This document shows, in pieces, positions 17,056-26,532 of a DNA stretch of 57,989 nucleotides (the first letter of the stretch is position 1; every line of letters begins with the position of its first letter). The position numbers were made by a program, and so were the translations under genes. The stretch lies in NCBI GenBank assembly GCA_023666645.1, contig JAMPBP010000004.1, positions 1-57,989 on the forward strand, given 5' to 3'. Origin of the DNA: Clostridiales bacterium (GTDB lineage: Bacteria > Bacteroidota > Bacteroidia > Bacteroidales > Muribaculaceae). The notes under the pieces were generated by a model, which saw only the letters and a program-made list of their open reading frames with translations, did no database searches and had not been told where the DNA came from.

Positions 17056-19236
17056 TCAGTTGCCAAGTTCTGAGAGGAACTTGATGCGTACAAGCCTTAT
17101 CTCTTCCTCTGAATATTCATTGCCGAGTTCTTTGATTGCCTCATTAAGATCATCACTGTCGCTCTCTTTGAAATATTCAAAGATATCCTCCTGCCGGTCA
17201 TCGTCCATGACCTCGTTAAGGAAGTAGGAGATATTGATTTTGGTGCCAGAGTATACGATGGCCTCAACCTCGTCAAGGAGTTCGTCAAATTCCAGACCTT
17301 TAGAGTTGGCCAGCTCATCGAGAGCAATCTTGCGGTCAATGGCTTGGATAATAGAGATTTTGAGACGGCTCTTGTTGGGTACGGTTCTCACGCGTAGATC
17401 CTCGGGGCGTTCAATTTCATTCTCCTCGACATGTTGCTTGATTACTTTGAGGAATTCCTCGCCATATCGCTTGGCTTTGCCGGCACCTACACCAGTGATG
17501 TTCTGCAATTCGTCCATCGTGATAGGATAGGTTGTCGCCATTGCTTCAAGTGATGGATCTTGGAATATCACATAGGGAGGAAGGTCAAGTTTCTTGGCTG
17601 TTTTGCGTCGAAGGTCTTTGAGAATGCTGTAGAGCTCAGGGTCGACGGCACATGAAGCTCCGCTCTTGACCTGAACATCCTCATCCTCCTCAGTAAACTC
17701 ATTGTCCTCAACGATTTTGAACGATGTCGGTTTATTGAGGAATTTCTTGCCGGCGGGAGTGACCTTTATAAGGCCGTAGTTTTCAATTTCGCGGTCGAGG
17801 TATCCGGCGATGATGGCCTGGCGTATTACGGCGTTCAGGTATCGTTCGTCGGCTTTCTGGGTACAGCCGAACACTTCGAGTTCATCGTGATTGTAGCTTT
17901 GGATTGTCGCGTTGTTGCGACCGAGCATAACGTCGATGATATAGTCTGATTTAAATTTCTCTTTTAAAGCAGTAACAGTTTCTATGACTGCACACAAGTC
18001 ATCTTTTGCTTCCACTTGTCTTTTCGGATTTAAACAGTTGTCACAGTTCCCACAGTTTTCGATATCGAAGGATTCGCCGAAATAGTGGAGTAGAGTGCGG
18101 CGACGGCACACCGATGATTCGGCATATGATGCTGTCTCGGTGAGCAGTTGACGACCTATCTCTTGCTCGGCTATCGGCTTGCCCTGCATGAATTTCTCGA
18201 GTTTCTTGAGGTCGTTGGCCGAGTAGAATGTGATACACTGACCTTCACCGCCATCGCGGCCGGCACGTCCTGTCTCCTGATAGTATCCTTCGAGAGATTT
18301 GGGCATGTCATAATGTATGACGAATCTTACATCGGGCTTGTCGATGCCCATTCCAAAGGCAATTGTAGCGACAATGACATCGATTTTTTCAAGAAGAAAG
18401 GCGTCTTGATTGGCCGAGCGGGTAGCGGCGTCCATACCTGCATGATAGGGTAGGGCTTTTATGTTGTTGACCGTGAGATTCTCAGCAAGTTCCTCTACCT
18501 TCTTGCGGCTCAGACAGTATATGATTCCCGATTTACCGGGATTGCTCTTTATGAATTTGATGATGTCTTTGTCAATCGCGTTGCTTTTGGGTTTTATCTC
18601 GTAGTAGAGATTGGGTCGATTGAAGGAAGATTTGAAAACGTTGGCATCCTGCATTCCCAGGTTTTTCTGAATGTCGTGTTGTACCTTGGGTGTCGCAGTA
18701 GCGGTCAATGCTATGACTGGGCGTTTTGATATCTCGTTGATGATGGGTCTTATGCGTCGGTATTCGGGACGGAAATCGTGACCCCATTCGGAGATGCAGT
18801 GAGCTTCGTCTACAGCATAGAATGATATGGGAACGGTTTTAAGGAATTCAATATTCTCTTCTTTTGTCAACGACTCGGGGGCAACATACAGCAGTTTTGT
18901 ACGACCCAAAGTAATGTCCTGCTTCACCTGGTCGATAGCTCCCTTGTTGAGAGACGAGTTGATGAAATGGGCCACACCGTTGTCCTCACTGAAGTTGCGT
19001 ATTGCATCGACCTGATTCTTCATTAGAGCTATAAGCGGAGAGATGATTATAGCAGTACCTTCCGACATCAGAGCGGGCAATTGGTAGCAGAGAGATTTAC
19101 CTCCACCTGTAGGCATGAGCACGAATGTGTCCTTGTCATCAAGCAACGACATCATTATGGCTTCTTGATTTCCTTTGAAGGAATCGAAGCCGAAGTGCTT
19201 CTTGAGGGCTTGGGTCAGTTGTTGTTTAGTTGCCAT
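17056..19236 (-). CDS. recQ: ATP-dependent DNA helicase RecQ
   Basis: A 726-residue SF2 3'-5' helicase acting in recombination and fork repair. Motif I MPTGGGKSLCYQ, motif II VDEAHCISEWGHDFRPEY (with the RecQ aromatic loop), motif VI QETGRAGRDG. The RecQ-C-terminal zinc site is CRRRTLL then CGNCDNC. A winged helix follows, then an HRDC domain (roughly 520-595), and an unusual acidic C-terminal tail of about 100 residues rich in Glu/Asp. It lies 62 nt after clpX. Confidence 0.95.
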   Translation of the reverse strand: MATKQQLTQALKKHFGFDSFKGNQEAIMMSLLDDKDTFVLMPTGGGKSLCYQLPALMSEGTAIIISPLIALMKNQVDAIRNFSEDNGVAHFINSSLNKGAIDQVKQDITLGRTKLLYVAPESLTKEENIEFLKTVPISFYAVDEAHCISEWGHDFRPEYRRIRPIINEISKRPVIALTATATPKVQHDIQKNLGMQDANVFKSSFNRPNLYYEIKPKSNAIDKDIIKFIKSNPGKSGIIYCLSRKKVEELAENLTVNNIKALPYHAGMDAATRSANQDAFLLEKIDVIVATIAFGMGIDKPDVRFVIHYDMPKSLEGYYQETGRAGRDGGEGQCITFYSANDLKKLEKFMQGKPIAEQEIGRQLLTETASYAESSVCRRRTLLHYFGESFDIENCGNCDNCLNPKRQVEAKDDLCAVIETVTALKEKFKSDYIIDVMLGRNNATIQSYNHDELEVFGCTQKADERYLNAVIRQAIIAGYLDREIENYGLIKVTPAGKKFLNKPTSFKIVEDNEFTEEDEDVQVKSGASCAVDPELYSILKDLRRKTAKKLDLPPYVIFQDPSLEAMATTYPITMDELQNITGVGAGKAKRYGEEFLKVIKQHVEENEIERPEDLRVRTVPNKSRLKISIIQAIDRKIALDELANSKGLEFDELLDEVEAIVYSGTKINISYFLNEVMDDDRQEDIFEYFKESDSDDLNEAIKELGNEYSEEEIRLVRIKFLSELGN

Positions 19237-19298
19237 GGTTATTTTTTAAGAGAGAATGTGAGTGTCGCGTTGACAAAATTTGTTTCGTTAAAGTTTGA

Positions 19299-20558
19299 TT
19301 AGTTATGAATGGTTTCCAGCTTTGTTTTGGCGAGCTTTTCCTTGACGTAGTCGCCGGTTACAACGAATTTTTTGGTTTTACTTTTGGGAATTTCAAACAT
19401 TGAGTCCATCATAATCTCTTCCACGATGCCACGTAGTCCACGAGCACCGAGCTTGTATTCCACGGCAGTGTCTACGATGACATCGAGAGCCTCGGGGGAA
19501 AATTCAAGCTTCACGCCGTCCATTTTGAATAGTTTCTCATATTGACGTGTAATGGCGTTCTTGGGCTCTGTGAGCACGCGGTGCAATGCATCGCGGTCGA
19601 GAGGCTCCAGATGGGTGATGATGGGTAGACGGCCTATAATTTCGGGTATCAGTCCGAATGATTTCAGATCCTGTGGCGCCACATATTCCAGGAAGTTCTC
19701 CCGGTCGATTTTTTTCTTGGCTTCATTGGTGGCATAGCCAACAGTGTGGGTGTTGAGCCGTTGTGCAATCTTACGTTCGATGCCGTCAAAAGCGCCTCCA
19801 CATATGAAAAGTATATTCTTGGTGTCTACCTGTATCATATGCTGCTCGGGGTGTTTGCGCCCACCTTGAGGGGGAACGTTTACGACCGACCCTTCGAGGA
19901 GTTTGAGCAGACCTTGCTGCACGCCCTCTCCGCTCACATCACGGGTGATTGAAGGATTGTCGCCCTTGCGAGCTATCTTGTCGATTTCATCGATGAATAC
20001 TATGCCTTTCTCGGCACGTTGCACGTCGTAGTCGGCAACCTGAAGCAGGCGTGTGAGAAGGCTTTCGATGTCCTCTCCTACATAGCCGGCCTGGGTGAGC
20101 ACCGTTGCGTCGACGATGGTGAATGGGACGTCAAGCAACCGGGCTATGGTCTTGGCAAGCAGTGTCTTGCCGGTGCCTGTGGGTCCGACCATTATGATGT
20201 TGCTCTTCTCGATATCGACATCGTCGTCGGTAGGTTGAGAGAGACGTTTGTAATGGTTGTAAACGGCCACCGATAGGTAGCGTTTGGCAGAGTCTTGGCC
20301 TATTACATATTTGTCAAGAAAATCCTTGATTTCCTTGGGCGTGGGTATCTCTCCAAATTTCTCCTTGGTCTTGGCGCTTTTGGAATGTCCGAGTCCTGAT
20401 GATGTCTCGTGGCGATAGCTTGCCAGGAGTTCGTGAATCTGGTCGGCACACTCGGCACATATGTATGTGCCGGTTTCTGTGGCCGATGGAATCATTACCT
20501 CCGACATGTCGGCGGGACGTCCGCAGAAAGAGCATTTCTGTATGTTACGTTTAGCCAT
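19299..20558 (-). CDS. clpX: ATP-dependent Clp protease ATP-binding subunit ClpX
   Basis: A 419-residue AAA+ unfoldase that feeds substrates to ClpP. The N-terminal zinc-binding domain has Cys9, Cys12, Cys34 and Cys37 (CSFC, CAEC). Walker A GPTGTGKT, Walker [10 protein letters not shown], pore loop GYVGED, an IGF-like ClpP-contact loop (KSFGLIPE region), and sensor 2 GARGLRGI are visible. It starts 14 nt after clpP and the two are surely cotranscribed. Confidence 0.96.
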   Translation of the reverse strand: MAKRNIQKCSFCGRPADMSEVMIPSATETGTYICAECADQIHELLASYRHETSSGLGHSKSAKTKEKFGEIPTPKEIKDFLDKYVIGQDSAKRYLSVAVYNHYKRLSQPTDDDVDIEKSNIIMVGPTGTGKTLLAKTIARLLDVPFTIVDATVLTQAGYVGEDIESLLTRLLQVADYDVQRAEKGIVFIDEIDKIARKGDNPSITRDVSGEGVQQGLLKLLEGSVVNVPPQGGRKHPEQHMIQVDTKNILFICGGAFDGIERKIAQRLNTHTVGYATNEAKKKIDRENFLEYVAPQDLKSFGLIPEIIGRLPIITHLEPLDRDALHRVLTEPKNAITRQYEKLFKMDGVKLEFSPEALDVIVDTAVEYKLGARGLRGIVEEIMMDSMFEIPKSKTKKFVVTGDYVKEKLAKTKLETIHN

Positions 20559-20572
20559 GATATGACTTGGTC

Positions 20573-21259
20573 TTAGTGTTTGGCGCGTGCAAGAACGTCG
20601 TCAATCATGCCGTATTCGAGGGCTTCGTTGGCGGTCATCCAATAGTCACGGTCGCTGTCACGCTCCACCTTTTCAAATGGTTGTCCTGAATGGTCGGCTA
20701 TGATTGTGTAGAGTTCTTTCTTGAGTTTCTGAATCTCGCGTGCTGTGATCTCGATATCGCTTGCCTGGCCTTGTGCGCCACCCATTGGCTGGTGTATCAT
20801 GACGCGCGAGTGCTTCAGGGCAAAGCGTTTTCCTTTCTGTCCGGCTACGAGAAGTACAGCGGCCATTGAGGCAGCCATTCCGGTGCATATGGTGGCAACG
20901 TCGCTCGAGATGTACTGCATTGTGTCATAGATGCCAAGTCCGGCATAAACTGAACCACCGGGCGAGTTGATGTAGATCGATACATCCTTGCCGGGGTCGG
21001 CCGAGTCAAGATACAGGAGCTGGGCCTGAATCACATTGGCAGTGTAGTCGTTGACATCAGTTCCGAGAAATATGATGCGGTCCATCATAAGGCGTGAAAA
21101 GACGTCCATTTGTGCTACATTAAGTTGGCGCTCCTCGATGATCGTCGGGGAGATGTAGCTCGAAGTAATTGTACCATTGGTCGCTGCGGTATATTGGTCG
21201 AGGGCAAGTCCGTTCATGCCCAGATGTTTCACAGCGTATTTTCTAAAATCGTCGTTCAT
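20573..21259 (-). CDS. clpP: ATP-dependent Clp protease proteolytic subunit ClpP
   Basis: A 228-residue serine peptidase that forms the tetradecameric chamber used by ClpX. Catalytic Ser131 lies in GMAASMAAV, His156 in MIHQPMGG, and the Asp in the last 25 residues (DRDYWM). The protein has about 30 more N-terminal residues than the usual 195-residue form, probably a propeptide. A -7 box TATCTTTG lies 31 nt upstream, and a terminator separates it from tig. Confidence 0.95.
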   Translation of the reverse strand: MNDDFRKYAVKHLGMNGLALDQYTAATNGTITSSYISPTIIEERQLNVAQMDVFSRLMMDRIIFLGTDVNDYTANVIQAQLLYLDSADPGKDVSIYINSPGGSVYAGLGIYDTMQYISSDVATICTGMAASMAAVLLVAGQKGKRFALKHSRVMIHQPMGGAQGQASDIEITAREIQKLKKELYTIIADHSGQPFEKVERDSDRDYWMTANEALEYGMIDDVLARAKH

Positions 21260-21290
21260 ATATAATCGCTTTCATTATCGTTTGATAAAT

Positions 21291-21298
21291 CAAAGATA
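21291..21298 (-). promoter_or_regulatory. -7 box of a clpP promoter
   Basis: The minus strand reads TATCTTTG (exact TAnnTTTG), with TTTC (one mismatch to TTTG) 19 nt upstream. It lies after the tig terminator, so clpPX-recQ can be expressed apart from tig. Confidence 0.45.
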
Positions 21299-21339
21299 AT
21301 TATTTTTGATATAATCTGAAATATTTTTGTCAAAAAAAT

Positions 21340-21375
21340 ACCGTGTGGCAACCAAAAATCAGTTTGCCACACGGT
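21340..21375 (-). terminator. Intrinsic terminator after tig
   Basis: A perfect 12-bp GC-rich stem (21340-21351 with 21364-21375) with a 12-nt loop, 22 nt after the tig stop. On the minus strand it is followed by TATTTTTTTG, a proper U-run. It is one of the strongest terminators in the window. Confidence 0.85.
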
Positions 21376-21396
21376 GGAAATTCGCTTTATTGACAA

Positions 21397-22761
21397 TTAT
21401 TCAGCCTTATCGGCATTGGCGAGTTTCTTAAACTCGTCGAGCGATACGGTTTTTTCTTCGACATTTACCAGTGAGCGGATGCACATGAAGAGTTTGCGGT
21501 CAGCCACTTGGTCAACGATCTGACGGCTGAAGTTCTTATCCTCCATGAATCGCTTGGCAAATCCCTCTACCATCTCTTCATCGGCGTCATACATGCCATA
21601 CTGGGCAAGCTGGCGGCGTGCGTAGCTCTTAGCGAAGCTCTCGACATCTTCCTTAGATGGTTTGATGTCCTGTTTCTCTGCAATGCTTTCGCGAATGAGT
21701 TGCCATTTGACAGCGGGCTCCATACGTGTGTATTCCTCGTCGACATTCTCGGCGTTGACACCGTCCTGACGGGCTACGAGCCACTTCTTGAGGAAGTTGG
21801 CGGGAAGTTGCATGTCGCCATATTTCTCGATGAGAGTCTTCTCAGCGGTCATATCAAAGAGAATCTGGCTGTTGGGAGCGAGCTGGGCGGCTATGACTTT
21901 CTTGAGTTCCTCGTAATAGTCGGCCTCGTTGTCGAAGTTGCGGTTGAAGGCGGCCTTGTAGAAGTCCTCGTCATGCTCGGCGGGTTTTACTACGAGAATA
22001 TCACCGATGTTGAATTCAAAATTGCCCTTTACGTCGGCGGCTTTTTCCGGGGTGATTCCCAGCAGTGATGCAAGTTCGTTGTTGTTGCCGTTGGTGGAGT
22101 TGGCGGCGTTGAACACCACTTTGTCACCTTGTTTCTTGCCTATGAATTTGGCGGCCTCATCTTTGTTGGCGATGTGGCTCACGAGAATCATGCCGTTGTT
22201 GTTCTGTATTGCATCGTTGCCCTCCTTGACGGTGCCGTCCTCGTTGAGTTCCATGATGGTGCCTTTGACAAAGGCGTTCTCGTCGATAGTGTCAGCGGCA
22301 ACCTGCTTGCCGAAGCGCTGGCGCATCTGCTCGTCCTGCTCTTTGACCATTTCTTCGGTAACCTCGATATTGTAGAAGGGGATGGTGATTTCCTTGTCGA
22401 GTGTTACGTTGACATCGGGTCCTACACCTACCTCATATTGGAAGGTATAATCCTTGTCGGTAAGGTTGATTTCTTTTATCTCAACAGGGAGAAGCTCTCC
22501 GAGACAGTTGATTTTGTTTTCTTTGATATAGTTGAGGGCTGCGTCTATAACCTCGTGGTTGATGACGTCGCTTTTCACATCGCGACCGAAACGGCGACGC
22601 AGTTGGTCGATTGAGATGTGTCCCTTGCGGAATCCGGGGATGGTGTGGGTGCGGCCTATGGTCTTGAGGTTTTCAGTAACCTTGGCAGCGTAGTCGTTCT
22701 CTGTAATGTTCACAGTGATGATGCCTGTGCCATCATCATGCTTCTCGAGTGTAACGTTCAT
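21397..22761 (-). CDS. tig: Trigger factor
   Basis: A 454-residue ribosome-associated chaperone for nascent chains. The N-terminal ribosome-binding domain carries the family signature as GFRKGHIS (canonical GFRxGxxP); the central part corresponds to the peptidyl-prolyl isomerase domain, which is divergent here, and the C-terminal helical arms fill the rest. It lies upstream of clpP-clpX as in most bacteria, with its own promoter and terminator. Confidence 0.92.
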   Translation of the reverse strand: MNVTLEKHDDGTGIITVNITENDYAAKVTENLKTIGRTHTIPGFRKGHISIDQLRRRFGRDVKSDVINHEVIDAALNYIKENKINCLGELLPVEIKEINLTDKDYTFQYEVGVGPDVNVTLDKEITIPFYNIEVTEEMVKEQDEQMRQRFGKQVAADTIDENAFVKGTIMELNEDGTVKEGNDAIQNNNGMILVSHIANKDEAAKFIGKKQGDKVVFNAANSTNGNNNELASLLGITPEKAADVKGNFEFNIGDILVVKPAEHDEDFYKAAFNRNFDNEADYYEELKKVIAAQLAPNSQILFDMTAEKTLIEKYGDMQLPANFLKKWLVARQDGVNAENVDEEYTRMEPAVKWQLIRESIAEKQDIKPSKEDVESFAKSYARRQLAQYGMYDADEEMVEGFAKRFMEDKNFSRQIVDQVADRKLFMCIRSLVNVEEKTVSLDEFKKLANADKAE

Positions 22762-22826
22762 GATTATCAGTATATTTCGTTTTGTAGTATAATTCTGTTG
22801 TTAGACAGTTGCTTTTTTTGCGACTG

Positions 22827-22858
22827 CAAATGTAGGATTTTTCTTGTCATAATCCAAA
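22827..22858 (-). promoter_or_regulatory. Bacteroidetes-type promoter of tig
   Basis: On the minus strand TTTG (22858-22855), a 20-nt spacer and TACATTTG (22834-22827) match the consensus exactly. The leader would be about 60 nt. Confidence 0.7.
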
Positions 22859-23061
22859 TCTTGAACCCTATGTTTGGTTATATTTTTAAATTTATCATGT
22901 ATCGAGGAGTGCGGGTTGGGTTGCATCATGTTTTGCTTGGGGAGTTATAAATGTGTCTTTGTGATATGATGAGGATGGTGAATTGCTATGGGGGTTGGTT
23001 GTGTTTAGGTTAAATGAGTAAAAAAGATATTGATGAGATTTTATTGAAATTTACTTATATT

Positions 23062-23092
23062 TTTGTGGTTTTAAGAAAAATGTTTAAATTTG
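23062..23092 (+). promoter_or_regulatory. Bacteroidetes-type promoter of glycan unit A
   Basis: TTTG at 23062-23065, a 19-nt spacer and TAAATTTG at 23085-23092 match the consensus exactly. The start near 23099 leaves a leader of about 73 nt. A 10-bp palindrome (23089-23098) overlaps the box and could be an operator or chance. Confidence 0.7.
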
Positions 23093-23171
23093 CGCAAAAT
23101 TAGAATTTGCCAATTGAAAAACTTGTGAAAAAATACAAGTGGAGATTAAGTAAATAATATTTAACAAAATA

Positions 23172-25070
23172 ATGAGTTCTCATCTTATTCACCTAAAAGC
23201 GCTGTTGCGGGTTGTCGTCTCAAGGGCGGCCATAGCGTCACTTTGTATTGTATCTATGTCATCGTGCCGCAACTCGGTGGAGAATGTCGATATAGTAATA
23301 ATAGGAGGAGGCGCCAGCGGCACCTCGGCTGCTGTTCAGGCTGCGCGCATGGGTGCTTCGGTTGTGGTAGCCGAGGAGTCTACGTGGCTTGGTGGTATGC
23401 TCACTGCCGCCGGGGTTAGTGCTATCGACGGCAACTACAATATGCCTGCGGGTATCTTTGGCGAGTTCAGGGAGAGACTGATACAACATTACGGTTCGGC
23501 CGAAGCTCTCAAGACGGGGTGGGTGAGCAGTGTTTTGTTTGAGCCTTCGGTGGGTAATGAGATATTCAAGTCCATGGTCGCTGAATTGCCATCTATTGAG
23601 GTGAAATATGAGACCATCCTTGCTGATGCGCGGCAGGAGGCCGATGGAGAGTGGAATGTCACTCTTGTCAATGCCGAGGGTGAAAAGACCGAGCTTCATG
23701 CCAAGGTTCTCATCGACGGCACTGAACTCGGAGATGTAGCCAAGAGGGTCGGTGTGGGTTATGATATAGGTATGGAACCGCGTTCGCTCACCGGTGAAGA
23801 TGTGGCTCCATTGGAGGCCAACAATATAATTCAGGACCTGACCATGGTCGCTGTATTGAAGGAATATGACCATGATGTGACGATTGAGAAGCCTGAGGAC
23901 TATGACCCCGACGAGTTTGCCTGCACGGCTATTAATCCGCTGTGTGTCAATCCAACTCAACCAGGTCGCATGTGGCCTGTTGAAAACATGATAACCTATG
24001 GTAAGTTGCCCAATGGCAAGTATATGATCAACTGGCCTATAGAGGGTAATGATTACTATCTCAATATCATCGAAATGACTCCACGGGAGCGTGCTGAGGC
24101 TTTGATGGAAGCCAAGGAGCACACGCTCAGGTACATATATTTCTTGCAGACTGAGCTCGGCTTCAACACCCTGGGCCTTGCCGACGATGAGTTCCCTACT
24201 GCCGACCGCTTGCCCTTCATTCCATATCACCGTGAGTCGCGTCGCATACATGGTAAGGTGCGTTTTGATCTGAATCATATAATGACACCTTACGATACAC
24301 CTCAGCCGCTCTACCGCACTGCGGTTGCTGTCGGTGACTATCCTGTGGATCATCATCATCATGCCTATTCGGGTGTAGATGAGTTGCCAAATCTATATTT
24401 CCACCCGGTTCCTTCCTTTGGACTCCCTTTGGGTGTGATAATCCCCGATTCGGTACAGAATCTGCTTGTCACCGAGAAATCAGTCTCAGTGTCGAACATA
24501 GTCAATGGAACGACACGTCTTCAGCCCGTTGTCATGCAGATAGGTCAGGCCGCAGGTGCATTGGCAGCATTGTCGGTACTCAATGACAAGCCTGTAACCG
24601 AGGTCGGTGTACGTGACGTGCAGGCGGCTGTTCTTGATGCCGGTGGCTATCTGCTTCCTTACCTTGATGTCAAGCTCGACGACCCGGCATTCATGAGCTA
24701 TCAGCGTATTGGTGCCTCGGGTATACTACGGAGCGAAGGTCGTAGCATCGATTGGACTAACCAGACCTGGTTGCGTGTCAACGATCCGTTGCTTGAGGGG
24801 GACCTCGTGGACTTTATCAATTTTTACAATCTCGACGGAGTGCGCGACCTTGTCACAGATCGGCCTGCGACTGTGGGACTCGTCGAGACGCTCTTATCGC
24901 TTGCTCTTGACAAGGAGGATTTCAAGCTCGTAGACGTGATGGCTCAGAAAGGGCTCGTAGAAAAAACGAACGAAAGCACGATGACCCGAGGAGAGTATGC
25001 CATTCTCGTTGACTCGCTGCTCAATCCTTTTGGGCGCCGTGTAGACTTTACCGGCCAGTTTATTGACTGA
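23172..25070 (+). CDS. FAD-dependent oxidoreductase lipoprotein (PF12831-like)
   Basis: A 632-residue predicted lipoprotein (lipobox MSSC, Cys32) with an FAD-binding Rossmann motif GGGASG at 45-50 and the family marks TWLGGMLTAAGVSAIDGN just after it. A run of four His (VDHHHHAYS) lies mid-protein. The C-terminal FAD segment NIVNGTTRLQPVVMQIGQAAGALAA-type stretch is conserved in the FAD-dependent oxidoreductase family often found in polysaccharide loci. The residues after Cys32 (RNSVEN) lack the acidic surface signal, so a periplasmic place is inferred. Substrate is unknown; oxidation of a sugar or a cofactor-aided elimination are both possible. It is the first gene of unit A. Confidence 0.8.
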   Translation: MSSHLIHLKALLRVVVSRAAIASLCIVSMSSCRNSVENVDIVIIGGGASGTSAAVQAARMGASVVVAEESTWLGGMLTAAGVSAIDGNYNMPAGIFGEFRERLIQHYGSAEALKTGWVSSVLFEPSVGNEIFKSMVAELPSIEVKYETILADARQEADGEWNVTLVNAEGEKTELHAKVLIDGTELGDVAKRVGVGYDIGMEPRSLTGEDVAPLEANNIIQDLTMVAVLKEYDHDVTIEKPEDYDPDEFACTAINPLCVNPTQPGRMWPVENMITYGKLPNGKYMINWPIEGNDYYLNIIEMTPRERAEALMEAKEHTLRYIYFLQTELGFNTLGLADDEFPTADRLPFIPYHRESRRIHGKVRFDLNHIMTPYDTPQPLYRTAVAVGDYPVDHHHHAYSGVDELPNLYFHPVPSFGLPLGVIIPDSVQNLLVTEKSVSVSNIVNGTTRLQPVVMQIGQAAGALAALSVLNDKPVTEVGVRDVQAAVLDAGGYLLPYLDVKLDDPAFMSYQRIGASGILRSEGRSIDWTNQTWLRVNDPLLEGDLVDFINFYNLDGVRDLVTDRPATVGLVETLLSLALDKEDFKLVDVMAQKGLVEKTNESTMTRGEYAILVDSLLNPFGRRVDFTGQFID

Positions 25071-25176
25071 GACACCTTAATCAGAATCTCCTGCAGTTAA
25101 CATCCAAAAACAATCTATAACCAATCAATCACCCGGGTGATGGCCATGGTCATTGCCTGGCAAAACATTTCACGAA

Positions 25177-26490
25177 ATGAAGAACAAATTAAACTATCTT
25201 CTTGCCGCTGTGGCTATAACAGCCGCAGCTACAGGATTCCTTTGTTCCTGTGGAGGTGGAGAGAAGAAAACTGAAGGCGACACTCCCAAGTATCTGTGGA
25301 TGTGTGCCGAGGCCAATTTCGAGCGCTTTGCGACAAAGGATTCAATCGATTTCTATCTCGACAAGATTGTGGAGACCGGTTTTAATCACATTGTCGTTGA
25401 TATCAAGCCTATACAGGGCAAGGTATTGTATGACAGCGAGGTGTGTGAACAGCTCACTACTGTCCATGATACCGAGGTAAATCGCGACTGGGACTATTTC
25501 GGATACTTCCTTGACCGTGCCCATGATAAAGGGCTCAAGGTCGTGGCCTCGGCTTGTGTGTTTCCGGCCGGTTCCCCCTGGTGGCACAAAGGATTGTGTT
25601 ATGATGACACTACATTCATGGCGCGCACATGCGTGCAGTACAAGCAGGACGGAACCCTGCAACCCATATATGAGGACAGCATGCAGGTAGCGGCTTTCCT
25701 CAATCCGGCACGTCAGGACAACCGTGACTTCGCTATGGGAATCCTTACGGAGATCATGCACAAATATGATATCGACGGACTCGCACTCGACTATTGCCGT
25801 TTCCCCGACACCCGCAGCGATTTCTCGCCCGAGAGCAAAGCCCTTTTTGAGCAATATGTAGGGGAGACAATCGAGAACTTCCCTGAGGATATCTATACCT
25901 ATGCCGCCAACCCTGAGGCAGGCGACAGCATCCGTGTTGCCGGTAAATACTACAAGCAGTGGTGGGCATGGCGTGCCGGTATCATCAGTGACTTCATACA
26001 TCAGGTGAGCGACTCCCTCAAGAGCATACGCCCCGATGCCGAGCTTGACTACTGGGCCGCTTCATGGATCCATGCATTGCAAGGCCATGGACAGAACTGG
26101 GCAAGCCCGCGCAGCAGCTGGGTCAAGGCCTACCCCGAGTATGGCAGCGACGAGTATCAGGCAGCGGGTTTCGCTCCCTATCTCGACAACTTTATCGCAG
26201 GCACATATCTTGAAAGAGTCTATGGACCCGACGACAACGAGTCGGTGGAGTATGGACTGGCGCGTGCCGATACATTGCTCAAGGGCGATTGCAACCTCGT
26301 AGGCTCAATATATGCCATCAACCATGACACCAACATGGAGAATCCCCAGAACATCTACAATGCAGTCACCTGCTGTCTTGACATGACAGGGGGCGCCATG
26401 GTTTTTGATGTGGTTCAGGTCATCGAGATGGACCAGTGGGAGGCAATCAAGAAAGCCTTTGACGACTACGACGCCCGAACAACCAAGTAG
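25177..26490 (+). CDS. GHL10-like putative glycoside hydrolase 1 (lipoprotein, periplasmic type)
   Basis: A 437-residue lipoprotein (lipobox LCSC, Cys25) with a (beta/alpha)8-like pattern related to the GHL10/family-10-like glycosyl hydrolases. Shared with its paralogue at 33421: VVDIKP (residues 74-79), DYFGYFLDRA, the acidic candidate LDYCRFPD (Asp206), GQNWAS, and GDCNLVGSI. After Cys25 come GGGEKK, not the acidic surface signal, so it probably faces the periplasm. Start: the ATG at 25177 gives a clean signal peptide; the one 24 nt earlier does not. Activity on any glycan is not established; the family assignment is by motif memory. Confidence 0.7.
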   Translation: MKNKLNYLLAAVAITAAATGFLCSCGGGEKKTEGDTPKYLWMCAEANFERFATKDSIDFYLDKIVETGFNHIVVDIKPIQGKVLYDSEVCEQLTTVHDTEVNRDWDYFGYFLDRAHDKGLKVVASACVFPAGSPWWHKGLCYDDTTFMARTCVQYKQDGTLQPIYEDSMQVAAFLNPARQDNRDFAMGILTEIMHKYDIDGLALDYCRFPDTRSDFSPESKALFEQYVGETIENFPEDIYTYAANPEAGDSIRVAGKYYKQWWAWRAGIISDFIHQVSDSLKSIRPDAELDYWAASWIHALQGHGQNWASPRSSWVKAYPEYGSDEYQAAGFAPYLDNFIAGTYLERVYGPDDNESVEYGLARADTLLKGDCNLVGSIYAINHDTNMENPQNIYNAVTCCLDMTGGAMVFDVVQVIEMDQWEAIKKAFDDYDARTTK

Positions 26491-26532
26491 AGATTATCAA
26501 TCAATTATATCCCTAAATCAATTTTCAATCAC

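Larger units (their letters stand above)
22762..23171. other. 410-bp divergent intergenic region (tig / glycan unit A)
   Basis: AT-rich, gene-free region holding two divergent promoters: tig (22827-22858, minus) and unit A (23062-23092, plus). A 42-codon minus-strand frame (22801-22929) spans the tig promoter and is not credible. The unit A leader contains a 6-bp hairpin (23121-23126 with 23135-23140), and a TTTGCGCAAA palindrome (23089-23098) overlaps the -7 box and start point. Confidence 0.7.

Noticed and set aside
22801..22929. A 42-codon minus-strand frame upstream of tig
   Set aside because: It spans the tig promoter boxes and has no recognised feature.
23259..24362. A 367-codon minus-strand frame opposite the FAD oxidoreductase gene
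   Set aside because: It lacks any recognisable motif, and the plus strand encodes a clear FAD protein with a signal peptide.
24349..24362. His-rich run (DHHHHAY) in the oxidoreductase as a tag or metal site
   Set aside because: It occurs naturally inside the gene; as I recall such His runs occur in this family, and there is no sign of an engineered insert.
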